Shown: piece after piece, positions 1 through 7,777 of the stretch
Position numbering within the stretch: the stretch's first letter is position 1
Layout of the letters: each line of letters begins with the position of its first letter
Assembly: GCA_026770615.1 (NCBI GenBank)
Contig: MU631551.1
Span: 83,148-94,878 of the forward strand
Length of the DNA stretch: 11,731 bases
Direction of reading: 5' to 3'
From: Pavlovales sp. CCMP2436
Lineage: Eukaryota > Haptophyta > Pavlovophyceae > Pavlovales
Position numbers and translations under genes: made by a program
The notes under the pieces: generated by a model
What the model was told of the DNA's origin: nothing
Seen by the model: only the letters and a program-made list of their open reading frames with translations
The model's database searches: none

Positions 1-105
1 GAGGGGCACGGCGTCGATATCGATGCCGGCGATGTCGTTCGAGAGCTCGGTGATGAGGGCGTCCATCCGCTGAGCGATCTCAAGCGTGTGGTCGGGGTGC
101 ACGTG
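1..105 (-). CDS. Partial exon of unrecognised protein, cut by window edge
   Basis: On the minus strand one frame is open with almost every codon ending in C or G, unlike the opposite strand. It reads HVHPDHTLEIAQRMDALITE followed by LSNDIAGIDIDAVPL and runs off the window at base 1. The same frame continues upstream for a few residues (NTIDYWLQ, to base 126) but then meets TGA at 127-129 with no AG dinucleotide between, so the likeliest acceptor is the internal ctgcag ending at base 106. The peptide is acidic and probably helical. I do not recognise the family. The AT-rich DNA beyond it (to about 270) would be its intron. The codon pattern makes it probable that this is coding; the function is unknown. 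Confidence 0.5.
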
Positions 106-290
106 CTGCAGCCAGTAGTCGATGGTGTTTCATGCTCCGGGGCTTGGAGGATTAGGTCTCGAGAGGCAATTAGAAAAGGCGTTCGACCCATCGGAACATT
201 TTTAATAACAGATTAAATAAGAATGAATATATACAGACTTTAAAAATTAAGATTCCTGCGGCCAAAAGCAGCGACACAGACCCACACACC
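106..290. other. AT-rich, probable intron
   Basis: This stretch has poly-A/T runs and no coding signal on either strand. It lies between the partial exon and the left edge of the inverted-repeat element, and is probably an intron of the minus-strand gene that leaves the window. Confidence 0.35.
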
Positions 291-739
291 CCATTAGCCA
301 ACAGAGACACGCCAAAAGCGCAAGAAGAGAGATGAACAATGCCTCGGAAACACCATTAAACATATTAAGCCCGAGGCCCACCCTCCTGAGGGGGTGGGGT
401 AGACCGGGACCACATTATTCAGCCCTCACCGTGTGATTCTTGCCCCTCGTGGACAAGCATCACACAGTGGGATACAGGCTATCGGAGGTTATTTGTCTGT
501 TTATTGTGCCACAGGTGCGGCATGTGCGCAGGCGAGTGGCACTTCGAGACGAGCGAGATGCTGCAGTGGCTGGTCAGCGCGTCAGTCAGAGAGTCGTCGA
601 CTGTCGCGTGTCTGATCAGCCTTAGCGGTGGGGACGGTATCCGTGTGCTCTGCAAAGGTCCCTTGATCCGAGCGTTTTCTCAACACTTGGGCCCTGTGGA
701 GACGTGTTAGGGGACGGACGTATTTGTAGACATTTACAA
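290..739 (+). repeat. Left arm of the inverted-repeat element
   Basis: This arm pairs with 2009-2487. It includes an imperfect hairpin (427-442 against 454-469), the diverged counterpart of the perfect hairpin in the right arm, and the 630-739 dispersed repeat at its inner end. Short open frames in it are not conserved between the arms and are not called as genes. Confidence 0.7.
630..739 (+). repeat. Dispersed ~108-bp repeat, copy A
   Basis: It begins ggggacggtatccgtg and ends in the block acgtatttgtagacatttac. The internal landmarks ctctgcaaaggtcccttgat and ggtggag/ctgtggagac are shared with copies at 2009-2116 (-), 4990-5099 (+) and 11421-11530 (+). This copy is the inner end of the left arm. 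Confidence 0.8.
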
Positions 740-744
740 ACCTA

Positions 745-802
745 ATGACTAGCGGCTAGAGCCCTAAGCCTATTCAATAGGTTTCAAACCTATTTAATAG
801 GG
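745..802. repeat. Chain of overlapping short palindromes
   Basis: Four perfect odd-length palindromes lie almost end to end: CTAGCGGCTAG (749-759), CCTATTCAATAGG (769-781), AGGTTTCAAACCT (779-791) and CCTATTTAATAGG (789-801). A diverged relative of this segment lies inverted at about 2715-2767, outside the right arm, and shares ACTAGCGGCTAGA and CCTAT.CAAT. Confidence 0.55.
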
Positions 803-847
803 TAGGTTTGGCCACGCTGTAGTCGTCGAACCGCGCAGCGGGGACTT

Positions 848-915
848 AGAGTAACTGCACATCACCATGGACGGGACGACATGGGGATAGCCAGGAATCA
901 ATCAGATTGACGATG
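848..915 (-). repeat. Short segment related to 4214-4276, possibly once coding
   Basis: The reverse complement of this stretch matches 4214-4276 (+) at about 70% by eye. In one shared frame the two read INLI.WLS.CR.VHG-like: VNLIDSWLSPCRPVHG here and INLIEIWLSSCRGVHG there. Many of the differences are conservative or fall at third codon positions. I do not recognise the peptide. It could be a remnant of an element-encoded protein. Confidence 0.4.
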
Positions 916-1062
916 CAGCCTCCCGTTAGTCCGTTGTTTGCTCCCTGTGCTGCGCAAGCGTGCAGCTGCAACTGCGCCCCCCGAGGGGGGCGCTGCCTGG
1001 CTCGCCGCCATGATGTTGATTTTCGCCACCATGCTATTGCTTCTGTCACGTGCTGTAACGGG

Positions 1063-1560
1063 CGCTGTTTCGCGCGGTGGCGAGCAGCACGCGGAGACGC
1101 CGCTCAAGGCTATCAAGGCTACGACGACGATGCTGCTTCCTGCGGCCACCGCAGTGTGCGCGCTCGCAGCGGCGCGATGCTGTCCACTTGAGGTACTCGC
1201 TGGCACCTCTCGACCACCCGTCTCGCTCGGGTCCTCAAGTGGATGTGCGTCGCGCTTGCGGAGGGCGCTGCTGCGCGCGGCGGCGAGTAGCACGCGGAGA
1301 CGCCGCTCAAGGCTATCAAGGCTACGACGATGCTGCTTCCTGCGGCCGCCGCAGTGTGCGCGCTCGCAGCGTCGCGATGCTGTCCACTTGAGGTACTCGC
1401 TCGCACCTCTCGACCACCCGTCTCGCTCGGGTCCTCAAGGGGATCTGCGTCGCGCGCTTGCGGAGGGCGCTGCTGCGCGCGGCGGCGGGCTGCACACGGA
1501 GACGCCGCTCAAGGCTACCAAGGCTACGAAGACGATGCTGCTCCCTGCGGCCGCCACGGC
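1063..1560 (+). repeat. GC-rich tandem repeat, ~202-203 bp unit, about 2.4 copies
   Basis: The marker cacgcggagacgccgctcaa recurs at 1088 and 1291, and as cacacgg... at 1493, giving periods of 203 and 202. Each full unit also carries cctgcggccrccgcagtgtg, gatgctgtccacttgaggta and cctctcgaccacccgtctcg. The third copy breaks off near 1560, where unrelated GC-rich sequence begins. The array keeps several frames open on both strands, so the long ORFs here follow from composition and give no evidence of a gene. Confidence 0.85.
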
Positions 1561-1678
1561 AGGGCTGCGGCGGCCGAGGCGCGGCCGAGGCGGGGCGTGG
1601 GGGCCGGGGCGCACGCACTCACACCCTTTGGTGTATGTGCTGGTGCATGAGGGTTTGGGTCGATCGCTCGACCTCAGC

Positions 1679-1735
1679 CTGACGTCGACCAAGCCAGGGA
1701 CTGAACAACACCTGTTGAACCATGCTGAGCCGCTA
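1679..1735 (-). repeat. Dispersed repeat fragment, relative of 5600-5658
   Basis: On the minus strand, TAGCGGCTCAGCATGGTTCAA (21 bases, 1715-1735) is identical to 5600-5620 on the plus strand. After a similar gap (21 and 23 bases) both continue with cttggtc.acgtcag (1679-1693 and 5644-5658). Confidence 0.65.
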
Positions 1736-2008
1736 ATATATAGATCTCTTAAAATCACTATATAGATCTCTTAAAAAGAAAACTGAAATTTCAGCATGGG
1801 TGCTGAATTTGGACATGTGACGTACAGGGGGTGCACCCCGAGCTCGCCGTGTCGCCTTTGAGGCGCGCAGGTGCGACCGTTGCACCCTTGTTCGCCTGGG
1901 ACGGGGAACGATTAGGGGCGATGAGGCGGTATTCCTCGGAGAAGGGCACACAGCTCGCCTATGAGGCGTGCGAGGGCCCATATGGCCTTCTCCCGGTCCC
2001 CGGGCCTT
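1735..2008. other. Core of the element, no supported gene
   Basis: The segment opens with two direct copies of atatagatctcttaaaa (about 1738 and 1760) and a small imperfect hairpin around 1788-1814 (aaatttcagca/tgctgaattt). No convincing coding signal was found. Confidence 0.4.
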
Positions 2009-2116
2009 CAGGAATATCTAAAAATACGTCTGTCCCCTGACAGGTCTCCACCGGACCCAAGCGTTGAGAAACACTTGGATCAAGGAACCTTTGCAGAGCA
2101 CACGGATACCGTCCTT
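2009..2116 (-). repeat. Dispersed ~108-bp repeat, copy B
   Basis: Reverse complement of copy A and part of the right arm. It differs from copies A and D at scattered positions (for example ggttccttgatccaag in place of ggtcccttgatccgag). Confidence 0.8.
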
Positions 2117-2269
2117 ACCGCTTAGGCTGATCAGACGATCAACGACTCTCTGATTGACGCCCTGACCGGCCGCTGCTGCCTCTCGCTCTTCTCAAAATGC
2201 AGCTCGCCTGCGCATATGCCGCAACCTGTAATACATCAAAACAGACAAATAACCTCCGGCAGCCTGTAT

Positions 2270-2316
2270 CCCACCGTGTGATTCTTGTCCTCGTGGGGCA
2301 AGAATCACACGGTGGG
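2270..2316. repeat. Perfect 18-bp hairpin in right arm
   Basis: CCCACCGTGTGATTCTTG (2270-2287) and CAAGAATCACACGGTGGG (2299-2316) are exact reverse complements separated by an 11-base loop. The left-arm counterpart keeps the structure with mismatches. Confidence 0.9.
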
Positions 2317-2487
2317 GGGCTATTGTGGCCCCGGTCTACCCCACCCCCTCAGGGGGGTGGGCCTCGGGCTCGATATGTCGGGGTGTGTTTCGGGGCAGCG
2401 CGTTGACGTGGACCTGTTCCAAGCGGAGGGAGGGCTCGGTGTGGTGTGTGGGATAGCCCAGACACCCCCAGATGTGTTTGGCTAACC

Positions 2488-2790
2488 CCCAAAGAGCTTC
2501 CTCTAACACGCACCTATCGGTACCTCCTGAGATTTTCTTATCGGATAGAAAGCTTTGTTTATTTAAATTAGGCATTTTATTAGTAATTTGTGTTTAGTTC
2601 TTGGGGAAATTTTGACGAGCAGAGGCTTTTCATTTGCCCCTTGAGACCCTACCTCACAAGGCTCAGCTCCAGAGCACGAAATGGAGACCGATGGCAGCAG
2701 TGTGCACCCATAGTCTTATCGAGTAGGATTGGATAGGATCTGTCTCAAGGGTCTAGCCGCTAGTAACAATTCAGGAGACAGTAATATATG
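2488..2790. other. No gene seen
   Basis: AT-rich in its first part. The end (about 2715-2767) is the inverted relative of the palindrome chain at 745-802. No coding pattern. Confidence 0.4.
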
Positions 2791-2798
2791 CGTGTCAG

Positions 2799-2987
2799 AT
2801 TCAGAAGGCGCTCTGGGCGGTGCGGGAGGCGAGCGATGCCCATGCCATTGGTTTCTTGCGTGGCCAGGGTGCAAGTGATACAGCTCGTCGAGTTGCCAAC
2901 GGCAAGCGGCGTCTCGGCGAGTGGCTCAGGCTCGAGCGGCAGCGACGCAGGGTCAGCTTGCCTCGTGCTGAACTTTTGAATTCACCA
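2799..2987 (+). CDS. Weak hypothetical exon, unrecognised
   Basis: A frame open from before 2799 reads KALWAVREASDAHAIGFLRG followed by QGASDTARRVANGKRRLGEW and LRLERQRRRVSL. About two thirds of its early codons end in G or C, and the bases before it (agattcag) could be a splice acceptor. The segment AIGFLRGQGASDTARRVANG has the rhythm of a helix-turn-helix, followed by a basic stretch, which would suit a DNA-binding or element-encoded protein, but this is only a resemblance. There is no ATG in frame near the start, and the frame runs on into AT-rich sequence that is unlikely to be coding. Confidence 0.22.
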
Positions 2988-2989
2988 GG

Positions 2990-3743
2990 TCATAAAAGGC
3001 CAGAAACCGTTGACGTCCACCCCAGTCGAGTTGCTAAATACGTACGTGTGTCCAACCCATTTTCATGCTTTGGGGCAAATGCAGGTGGGCAGAGGACGAG
3101 CGGGTGCAGTCAGGCGCGAGAATGTTGCATATGGGAGCACGCGTCCGGCATGCTAGTGTCATACTTACTGGGGCGGACGTCAGTAAGACTGCGATTCTGT
3201 ACGGTACAGGATTGCGGATTAAAATGTTTCAGAATCCGCATAATAAAAAAAAAATTCCGTAAAATATGTTTTATTTGAATATATTTTTAAGCGTGCTCTT
3301 GTGCTAGAATAACTTTAGGGTTTTTTAAGAATTTGTTGTAGATGAACACCTCATTTTTATTTGAGGTATTTATTACACCTGATTCTTTTGGAATTAATGA
3401 GAAAATGGAATATTAAGAAAATCTATTGGCATCTTTTTGGCTTTTTTACGCTATAAATTATTGCAAAATCGCCTATTTCGGAGCTCAGTCGGCGTTTTGG
3501 TATCACCGCAAGGTGACGCTGAAACTCAACAGAATAACGCTCAGACGCTGACACCAAGGGGCATTTGGACGCAGAAACTGCGCCCCAGAGGGTAGAAGTG
3601 GCATCATAACATAACATAATCATTGCTTGGGCGCATTATAGGAACCCTGAAGACACACCTAACCGCAAAATTGGAACGGGAGCAATTTTGGGAAGCTTGG
3701 CTTAACACCTGGTTCGAACGCGATTGTCAAGAACAGAGGGGGT
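2990..3743. other. AT-rich intergenic DNA, no gene seen
   Basis: Long A and T runs (for example 3244-3254). A minus-strand frame of 66 codons (3423-3623) has no codon bias and resembles nothing I know. Confidence 0.35.
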
Positions 3744-3875
3744 AGAGTAAGGGTGGTATTTCAGCATCCGAATCAGCACACAATCTTCACTTTGGAGGCG
3801 GTCCTTTTTAGAGTAAGGGTGGTATTTCAGCATCCGAATCAGCACACAATCTTCACTTTGGAGGCGGTCCTTTTT
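3744..3875. repeat. Perfect 66-bp tandem duplication
   Basis: Bases 3744-3809 and 3810-3875 are identical 66-mers that begin agagtaagggtggtatttca and end gcggtccttttt. The length is a multiple of three, so a minus-strand frame stays open through both copies (repeated motif KKDRLQSEDCVLIRMLKYHP). That frame is short (76 codons) and has no codon bias. Two identical copies mean a recent duplication or a strongly constrained one. Confidence 0.9.
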
Positions 3876-4213
3876 TGTCACTCCTGAAAGAATGAAGTGT
3901 CGGTGTACGTGAACGGAATTGTTCCTCGTCAACTTCTACGTCTAGTGAGATCTTCACACTTCGAAAACAAGTCATTTGTTAATTAATTTATAAAATCAGA
4001 AGCTACTCACTGGGTCCTCGCCCCCAGTACAAGGAATTGCTGGTAATAAGTAGGATGAAATTGAGGCTGAGGCTCAGACGCTAAGATTTCTAGCTAATTA
4101 TATACAAACCATGGTTTAAAATTTTCTTAAATCACTGTTAAAGGGGAATAAATAACAGACTCATCAGTTTCTTAACTTAACGGTTTCTTGTTGCCCGCGA
4201 TCCCCTGTAGAGG
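3876..4213. other. AT-rich intergenic DNA, no gene seen
   Basis: No coding pattern on either strand and no repeat recognised. Confidence 0.35.
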
Positions 4214-4276
4214 AGGTCGCACCATCAATCTGATAGAAATCTGGCTATCCTCATGCCGTGGCGTCCACGGCAATGC
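4214..4276 (+). repeat. Segment related to the transposon core at 848-915
   Basis: See the partner segment. It reads INLIEIWLSSCRGVHG in the shared frame and stops shortly afterwards (TGA at about 4279). Isolated from any other coding sequence, it is probably a fragment. Confidence 0.4.
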
Positions 4277-4689
4277 GTGGTGACCATGGGTGTCCAATGC
4301 GATGTGCAACATGCCGCTCATCGCCGAGTCCAGTGAGCTAGGAGCCGTCTCTGCGTGAGATGGGCTTGGCCGTTTGGTTGGCGCACCGGCGGGTGGGTCG
4401 GCCGGTCAGGTGGGGTTGTCGGGGGATGGGGAGGCGATGCGTGAACAGGTGCGTTGACGCGACTGGGTATGTCGTTTTTAGATTAAACGAAGTGGGTACA
4501 TCGCCGAGCGATTAATGCATAGTTGAGTACCGTTTTTAGCGAAACTCTACATCATAAAAACGTTGTTATGATCGATGTACCGCCATGCACGCTCTAGGTC
4601 GGTTAAATCAATCATCGAAAGACGTAAGACAGATTTAACCAATTGGGCCAAGACAAATTCCAACACGTTCAGAATTCCTAGTACGCGCG
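4277..4689. other. No gene seen
   Basis: A G-rich plus strand around 4380-4440 is followed by AT-rich sequence. A kelch exon on the minus strand begins beyond it. Confidence 0.35.
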
Positions 4690-4919
4690 TGCAGCCGGCA
4701 GCGAGCCGAGGGTCGCGCGACGCGCGACCGCAGCGTGCGCGCGTCGAGCATGGCCAGCTGCGCCCCGGTGGAGGGCGCGCCGCCGAGGACGAATAGCCGA
4801 TCGGCATGCAGGGCAGTCGTGTGCCTGTGGAGCAGCGACGGGGGCGCGCCGGCCGTTGGCGCGCTCGTCCAGCCCGCGCGGCTCATCTCGCGCGGCGCAA
4901 AGTGAACTTCGCTCGCCAT
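4690..4919 (-). CDS. Kelch-repeat exon or fragment
   Basis: The minus-strand frame starts at an ATG (4917-4919). After a short leader it reads WTSAPTAGAPPSLLHRHTTA then LHADRLFVLGGAPSTGAQLA and MLDARTLRS. This is one kelch blade: W near the start, H.H.T..L..RLFVLGG with the diagnostic double glycine, then the L.MLDA.T strand. Kelch blades build beta-propellers used for protein binding, often in ubiquitin-ligase adaptors. A complete propeller needs five to seven blades. Only one is visible, and neither flank holds another, so this is either a first exon spliced over a long distance (a GTACTAG donor lies at the 3' end, about 4683) or a gene fragment. A perfect GC palindrome (4711-4729) falls within it. 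Confidence 0.55.
4711..4729. repeat. Perfect GC palindrome
   Basis: GGTCGCGCG, a central A, then CGCGCGACC. It lies at the 3' end of the kelch exon and may simply reflect GC-rich codons. Confidence 0.7.
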
Positions 4920-4989
4920 TGTTGTGTTTGCATTTTAAATGTGCGCGAACTACGAGTGGCAGGCAAGGCCGAGACACTCGAGATGCATT

Positions 4990-5099
4990 GAGGACGGTAT
5001 CCGTGTGCCCGGGGTGGATCCCTGGATTTGAGTGTTTTTCAACATTCAGGTCCAGTGCGAGCCTCCCGGGGACGGACGTTTGACTAGAAACTTACACAT
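4990..5099 (+). repeat. Dispersed ~108-bp repeat, copy C (diverged, solo)
   Basis: It keeps gaggacggtatccgtgtg at the start, tttgagtgtttttcaacatt in the middle and ggggacggacgtttgactag plus cttacaca at the end, but is more diverged than copies A, B and D. It is not flanked by the rest of the inverted-repeat arm, so this unit exists on its own. Confidence 0.65.
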
Positions 5100-5599
5100 T
5101 GACACAAGTAGAAACCTGTCGCGTCGCGAACTTGATTACTTGATTAGGACTAGTTACGTTTATTATGGTTTTGTCTGGGCCACACTAAGTCTTTAGTTAA
5201 ATATCCAACTCAAAGCACATACTTATTTGCATATATTACGGGCGCCACATGCAGATTTGAAATCCCCAAAAAACTACATGTTAGTCACACAAGCACACGA
5301 TTCGCACTACCGCCGCATAGTCGCACTTCGCTCGGCGAACGAGATTGGGCCGCGGCGCGCCGCGCCGTCCCGACCCACACGCGTGCTCGCAAAAAGTTCG
5401 TTACAAAATTTCGTTAAAGCAAAGTTCGTTTTTTTTGGGAAGGAAAAAATCTTTTGCGGCGTATCTATACGGGGGTACGAGATCTCGCTAGGAATAGCCG
5501 CCAAAGTTAGAAAGGCCAACCGTCAATATTCCCCTGCCATCCCCAAGACGCATGTAGCGTCGGCTACATAGTGCCGAACCCATTCTATTAAATTATGAG
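5100..5599. other. No supported gene
   Basis: Mixed AT-rich DNA with a GC palindrome (CGCGGCGCGCCGCG, 5351-5364) and several gttcgtt motifs (about 5395-5430). A 114-codon plus-strand frame crosses it, with no codon bias and no recognisable motif. Confidence 0.35.
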
Positions 5600-5658
5600 T
5601 AGCGGCTCAGCATGGTTCAAGCTAAGTGGTGTACACTCGCAGACTTGGTCAACGTCAG
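5600..5658 (+). repeat. Dispersed repeat fragment, relative of 1679-1735
   Basis: It shares a 21-base identical block and the cttggtc.acgtcag block with the copy in the element core, in the opposite orientation. Confidence 0.65.
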
Positions 5659-6265
5659 ACATTAGTCTCAGCAGCAGGGGTGGTGGTAGAGGTGATGTTG
5701 ATAACGAACTCGTAGCAGATGCCAAAGACTCCCCCCCCTCTTTTCCCCCCCACCCCCCACCCACCCACTCAACGCACACACACATTGGTCATGTTCACCC
5801 TATTATTTCGAAATGCAGTTAGTTATGTACGTATATTCGTCCACGGTCCGAATTAATATATATCTACAACTCGCTCGGCGCGCGACTCGCGCCAAGCAGT
5901 GCGCTCTGTGTGCAACGCGGCACATGCGCGTTGGTGGATACCCTCCGGAGAATGCCGCCGCGCAAGGAGGAGTGGGTCTGGGGGTGCAAAGCCACTCCAG
6001 GATAACAAATAGCGACGAGCCAATCGACGACGCTCTGCTATCTACGCACCAGACTCAAACCGCTGTGTTACGTAACCGAACCTTACAGCTCACTGCGGCT
6101 GGAGAGAAATTCCGACGAGGTCCTCACCACGCACGACGCTGACGGCGTGGGTTCCCTGCCCGAGCGGCAGGGAGGGGCGGTGGTGCAAGTTGGGTCGTGT
6201 GCAGTGCGGGGAGAGGCCACGGAGTGGATCATTCGGGAGCCCGGCAGCGCAGGAGCCGCTCAGAT
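5659..6265. other. Low-complexity DNA and 3' flank of the U-box gene
   Basis: A pyrimidine tract (5730-5765, C runs interrupted by T and A) is followed by CA repeats. The end is probably 3' untranslated sequence of the minus-strand U-box gene and includes a perfect hairpin (CCCTGCC 6154-6160, GGCAGGG 6166-6172). No coding support. Confidence 0.4.
6154..6172 (-). terminator. Short hairpin downstream of U-box stop
   Basis: A 7-bp perfect stem with a 5-base loop, about 95 bases past the minus-strand TGA. A 3'-end processing role is only a guess from its position. Confidence 0.2.
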
Positions 6266-6834
6266 TCAGCTCGAGTAGATGGCCAGCGCCATCGCGTGCT
6301 GGTCGACTGCCGCGCCCGACTCCGTCTCGCTGTTGCCGTCCGCGGGGCCGAGGCGGCGGCGTTTGTTGGCGGGCGACTGCGGCTGCTTCCCGCGGTACGC
6401 GGCGACGAGCTGGCGCGCGAGTATGTTGGGGGCGAGCACGCGCTGCTTGCTGCTCAGCGCCGCGCCAGTCCATGGCAAGCGGCTGTTCGTCTCGAGCCAC
6501 TTGGTGATGAGTGCGCGGGAGTAGGTAAGCCCGTCGCCGACGAGCAGCACGGGGTCGTCGAGGATGTCGTATGAAATCGGGCAGATCAACTCGGGGGGCG
6601 GCCCGGCATTCTCCGCGGGCGCCAGGCGGCCGACCAGCACAGACACGATCGCATCCCGCACCGACTCTCGCTCTCGCACCGCGTGCAGCGCGCTGCCGCC
6701 GAGAATGACAAGCGCTTTCAAGTCGGCGAGCGAGTGGGAAGACAGTTCGAGCGCTCGGAGCAGCTACGGTTCGTCGATTGCTGCGATGCGCGCCGCGAAA
6801 GCCTGGACGAGTGCGAGCTGCGCCAATTGCACAC
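6266..6834 (-). CDS. U-box domain exon, C-terminus of an E3 ubiquitin-ligase-like protein
   Basis: U-box domains fold like RING fingers without zinc and recruit E2 enzymes. Here the domain spans about 6395-6601: PPPELICPISYDILDDPV, then GDGLTYSRALITKWL, then LAPNILARQLVAAY, matching the family's CPI...DPV...TY.R..I..WL and pN..L signatures. Before it lies a helical stretch, VQLAQLALVQAFAARIAAID then LLRALELSSHSLADLKALVI, that looks like an armadillo repeat. After it come a basic patch (KRRRLG) and the TGA at 6266-6268. The exon has no usable ATG, so it must be spliced to upstream exons; tatag ending at 6835 is a likely acceptor. An in-frame TAG at 6764-6766 interrupts the armadillo-like part. 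Either the gene is broken or the true acceptor is that TAG itself, with the exon starting at 6763. Confidence 0.8.
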
Positions 6835-7259
6835 CTATACAGTTGTATTTATACTCTGGATATAATCAGCATAGTAACTAACAACCTGATTAGGCAGGAT
6901 GTTAACACCAAGTGCTGGACAGCAAGATCTATCAGAAAGGACGTAAAAGCGGGACTAGCCGAACCACCACCATGTAACCACCGCCCAAAAAAATTATATA
7001 ATTAAATAAAATGGGTTCATATTTTTTTGACAAATTGTCTATTATTTACCAGCGCAGCTATTTTTATTTAATTTCTAGACTCGTATTCTAGATTTTCAGA
7101 TTTATCGGAATAACGTATAGTGGCCTCGCTTTTAGCCCAAATGGAGCTCTATAAATTGAATTCTAATATATTACGAAAATTACATTAAATTAAAAATTGT
7201 TACCGTGCTCGAGCAGGTGCACAAGAAGAGAGAGGGCGAGTTTGCCGAGGAAATTTTAC
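6835..7259 (-). other. AT-rich probable intron
   Basis: Strongly AT-rich with no coding pattern, between two minus-strand coding stretches. It can begin at gtaaaa (7259) or gtaatg (7275) and end at tatag (6835). The gtaatg choice keeps frame with the U-box exon; the gtaaaa choice does not. Confidence 0.5.
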
Positions 7260-7513
7260 TGCATATCTTCATTACTTATAATCAGTTGCACACCGTGGTC
7301 CAGCAGCGGCACGAGCAGCGAGAGCGGCAGTGTGCCGAGCAGCCCTTCGGCGGAACTCGCGATCGCCTCGAACTGGAGCGCGAGGTGAAAGAATACCAAG
7401 TCGTCAAACGCAGACACGTCGGCCACGCAGAGACTCGGTGCGGCTGCCGTGGATCCAAAGCGCGCCGCCTCGAGGTGAGTGGCAAAGGCGCAAAGCCCCT
7501 CCGGCGTGTGCAC
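7260..7513 (-). CDS. BACK-like domain exon
   Basis: The acceptor caaagcag ends at 7514 and the exon reads VHTPEGLCAFATHLEAARFG, then a short linker, then LCVADVSAFDDLVFFHLALQ, FEAIASSAEGLLGTLPLSLL and VPLLDHGVQLIISNED. The order of helices, with FEAIA.S..GL..LP..LLVPLL......I.sNED at the end, matches the BACK domain that follows BTB domains in Cul3 ubiquitin-ligase adaptors. Codons mostly end in C or G. A donor GT follows at 7259-7258 (or 7275-7274), then the intron before the U-box exon. It is likely part of the same minus-strand gene as its neighbours, though I cannot prove the joins. Confidence 0.55.
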
Positions 7514-7777
7514 CTGCTTTGGTCAATCACCATCATTCAGAACTATTATATGATTATCTTCTTAAATGAGAATATATAGATATATAGTATGTATATATGT
7601 ATATATATTAATGTAGGGGGGTTCGGACTGGCGGTACGTTTAAGTTCAAGTCAGGCTGATCTTAGCGCTCCGACGCAGGCTCCTACTCGCTACGCCAAAG
7701 TGGGAATTATATATATTTATATATGTGGCCAGCGTGATATAAAAAATGATTACCTTCCCGACCGCTCCGCCTCCCAC
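7514..7777 (-). other. Probable intron with AT microsatellites
   Basis: TA-rich tracts (7570-7610, 7707-7725) and no coding pattern, between the BACK-like exon and the MATH-like coding stretch. Confidence 0.45.

Larger units (their letters stand above)
290..2487. mobile_element. Large inverted-repeat (foldback/TIR-type) element
   Basis: Two long arms in opposite orientation (290-739 and 2009-2487) enclose about 1.27 kb. Reading the right arm as its reverse complement, matching blocks occur in the same order: ttagccaa, gcccgaggcccaccc, gtagaccggg, caccgtgtgattcttg, ggttatttgtctgtt, gcgcaggcgag, gagagtcgt, ctgatcagcc, ggacggtatccgtgtgctct, and finally acgtattt.taga. The arms differ by substitutions and indels; the right arm has extra sequence near its outer end. 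The core carries a GC-rich tandem array and no recognisable transposase, so this looks like a non-autonomous or decayed DNA transposon or foldback element. I could not fix the outer ends or a target-site duplication by eye. Confidence 0.7.
2009..2487 (-). repeat. Right arm of the inverted-repeat element
   Basis: Its reverse complement matches the left arm. It contains dispersed-repeat copy B at its inner end, a perfect 18-bp hairpin (2270-2316) and a second C-rich/G-rich hairpin (about 2340-2360). It is longer than the left arm near its outer end. Confidence 0.7.

Noticed and set aside
630..739. 5S rRNA or snRNA identity for the ~108-bp dispersed repeat
   Set aside because: The length is similar to 5S, but none of the conserved 5S or U6 sequence blocks is present.
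938..1765. 275-codon plus-strand ORF and several minus-strand ORFs over the tandem repeat
   Set aside because: Several frames on both strands are open across the GC-rich array, and the products are low-complexity Ala/Arg/Ser strings that follow the repeat. No frame stands out.
3700..3725. ggttcgaacgcga resembling a tRNA T-loop
   Set aside because: No matching acceptor, D or anticodon stems nearby.
3744..3875. Possible CRISPR-like or satellite array
   Set aside because: Only two directly adjacent copies with no spacers.
5227..5571. 114-codon plus-strand ORF
   Set aside because: No codon bias, no motif, and it crosses AT-rich sequence and homopolymer runs.
6090..6507. ORFs of 105-136 codons overlapping the U-box end in other frames
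   Set aside because: Shadows of the U-box exon; the U-box frame carries the recognisable domain.
6844..6852. Minus-strand TATAAATA as a promoter for a separate U-box gene
   Set aside because: No in-frame ATG follows before the U-box, so the exon must be spliced to upstream sequence; the motif fits AT-rich intron composition.
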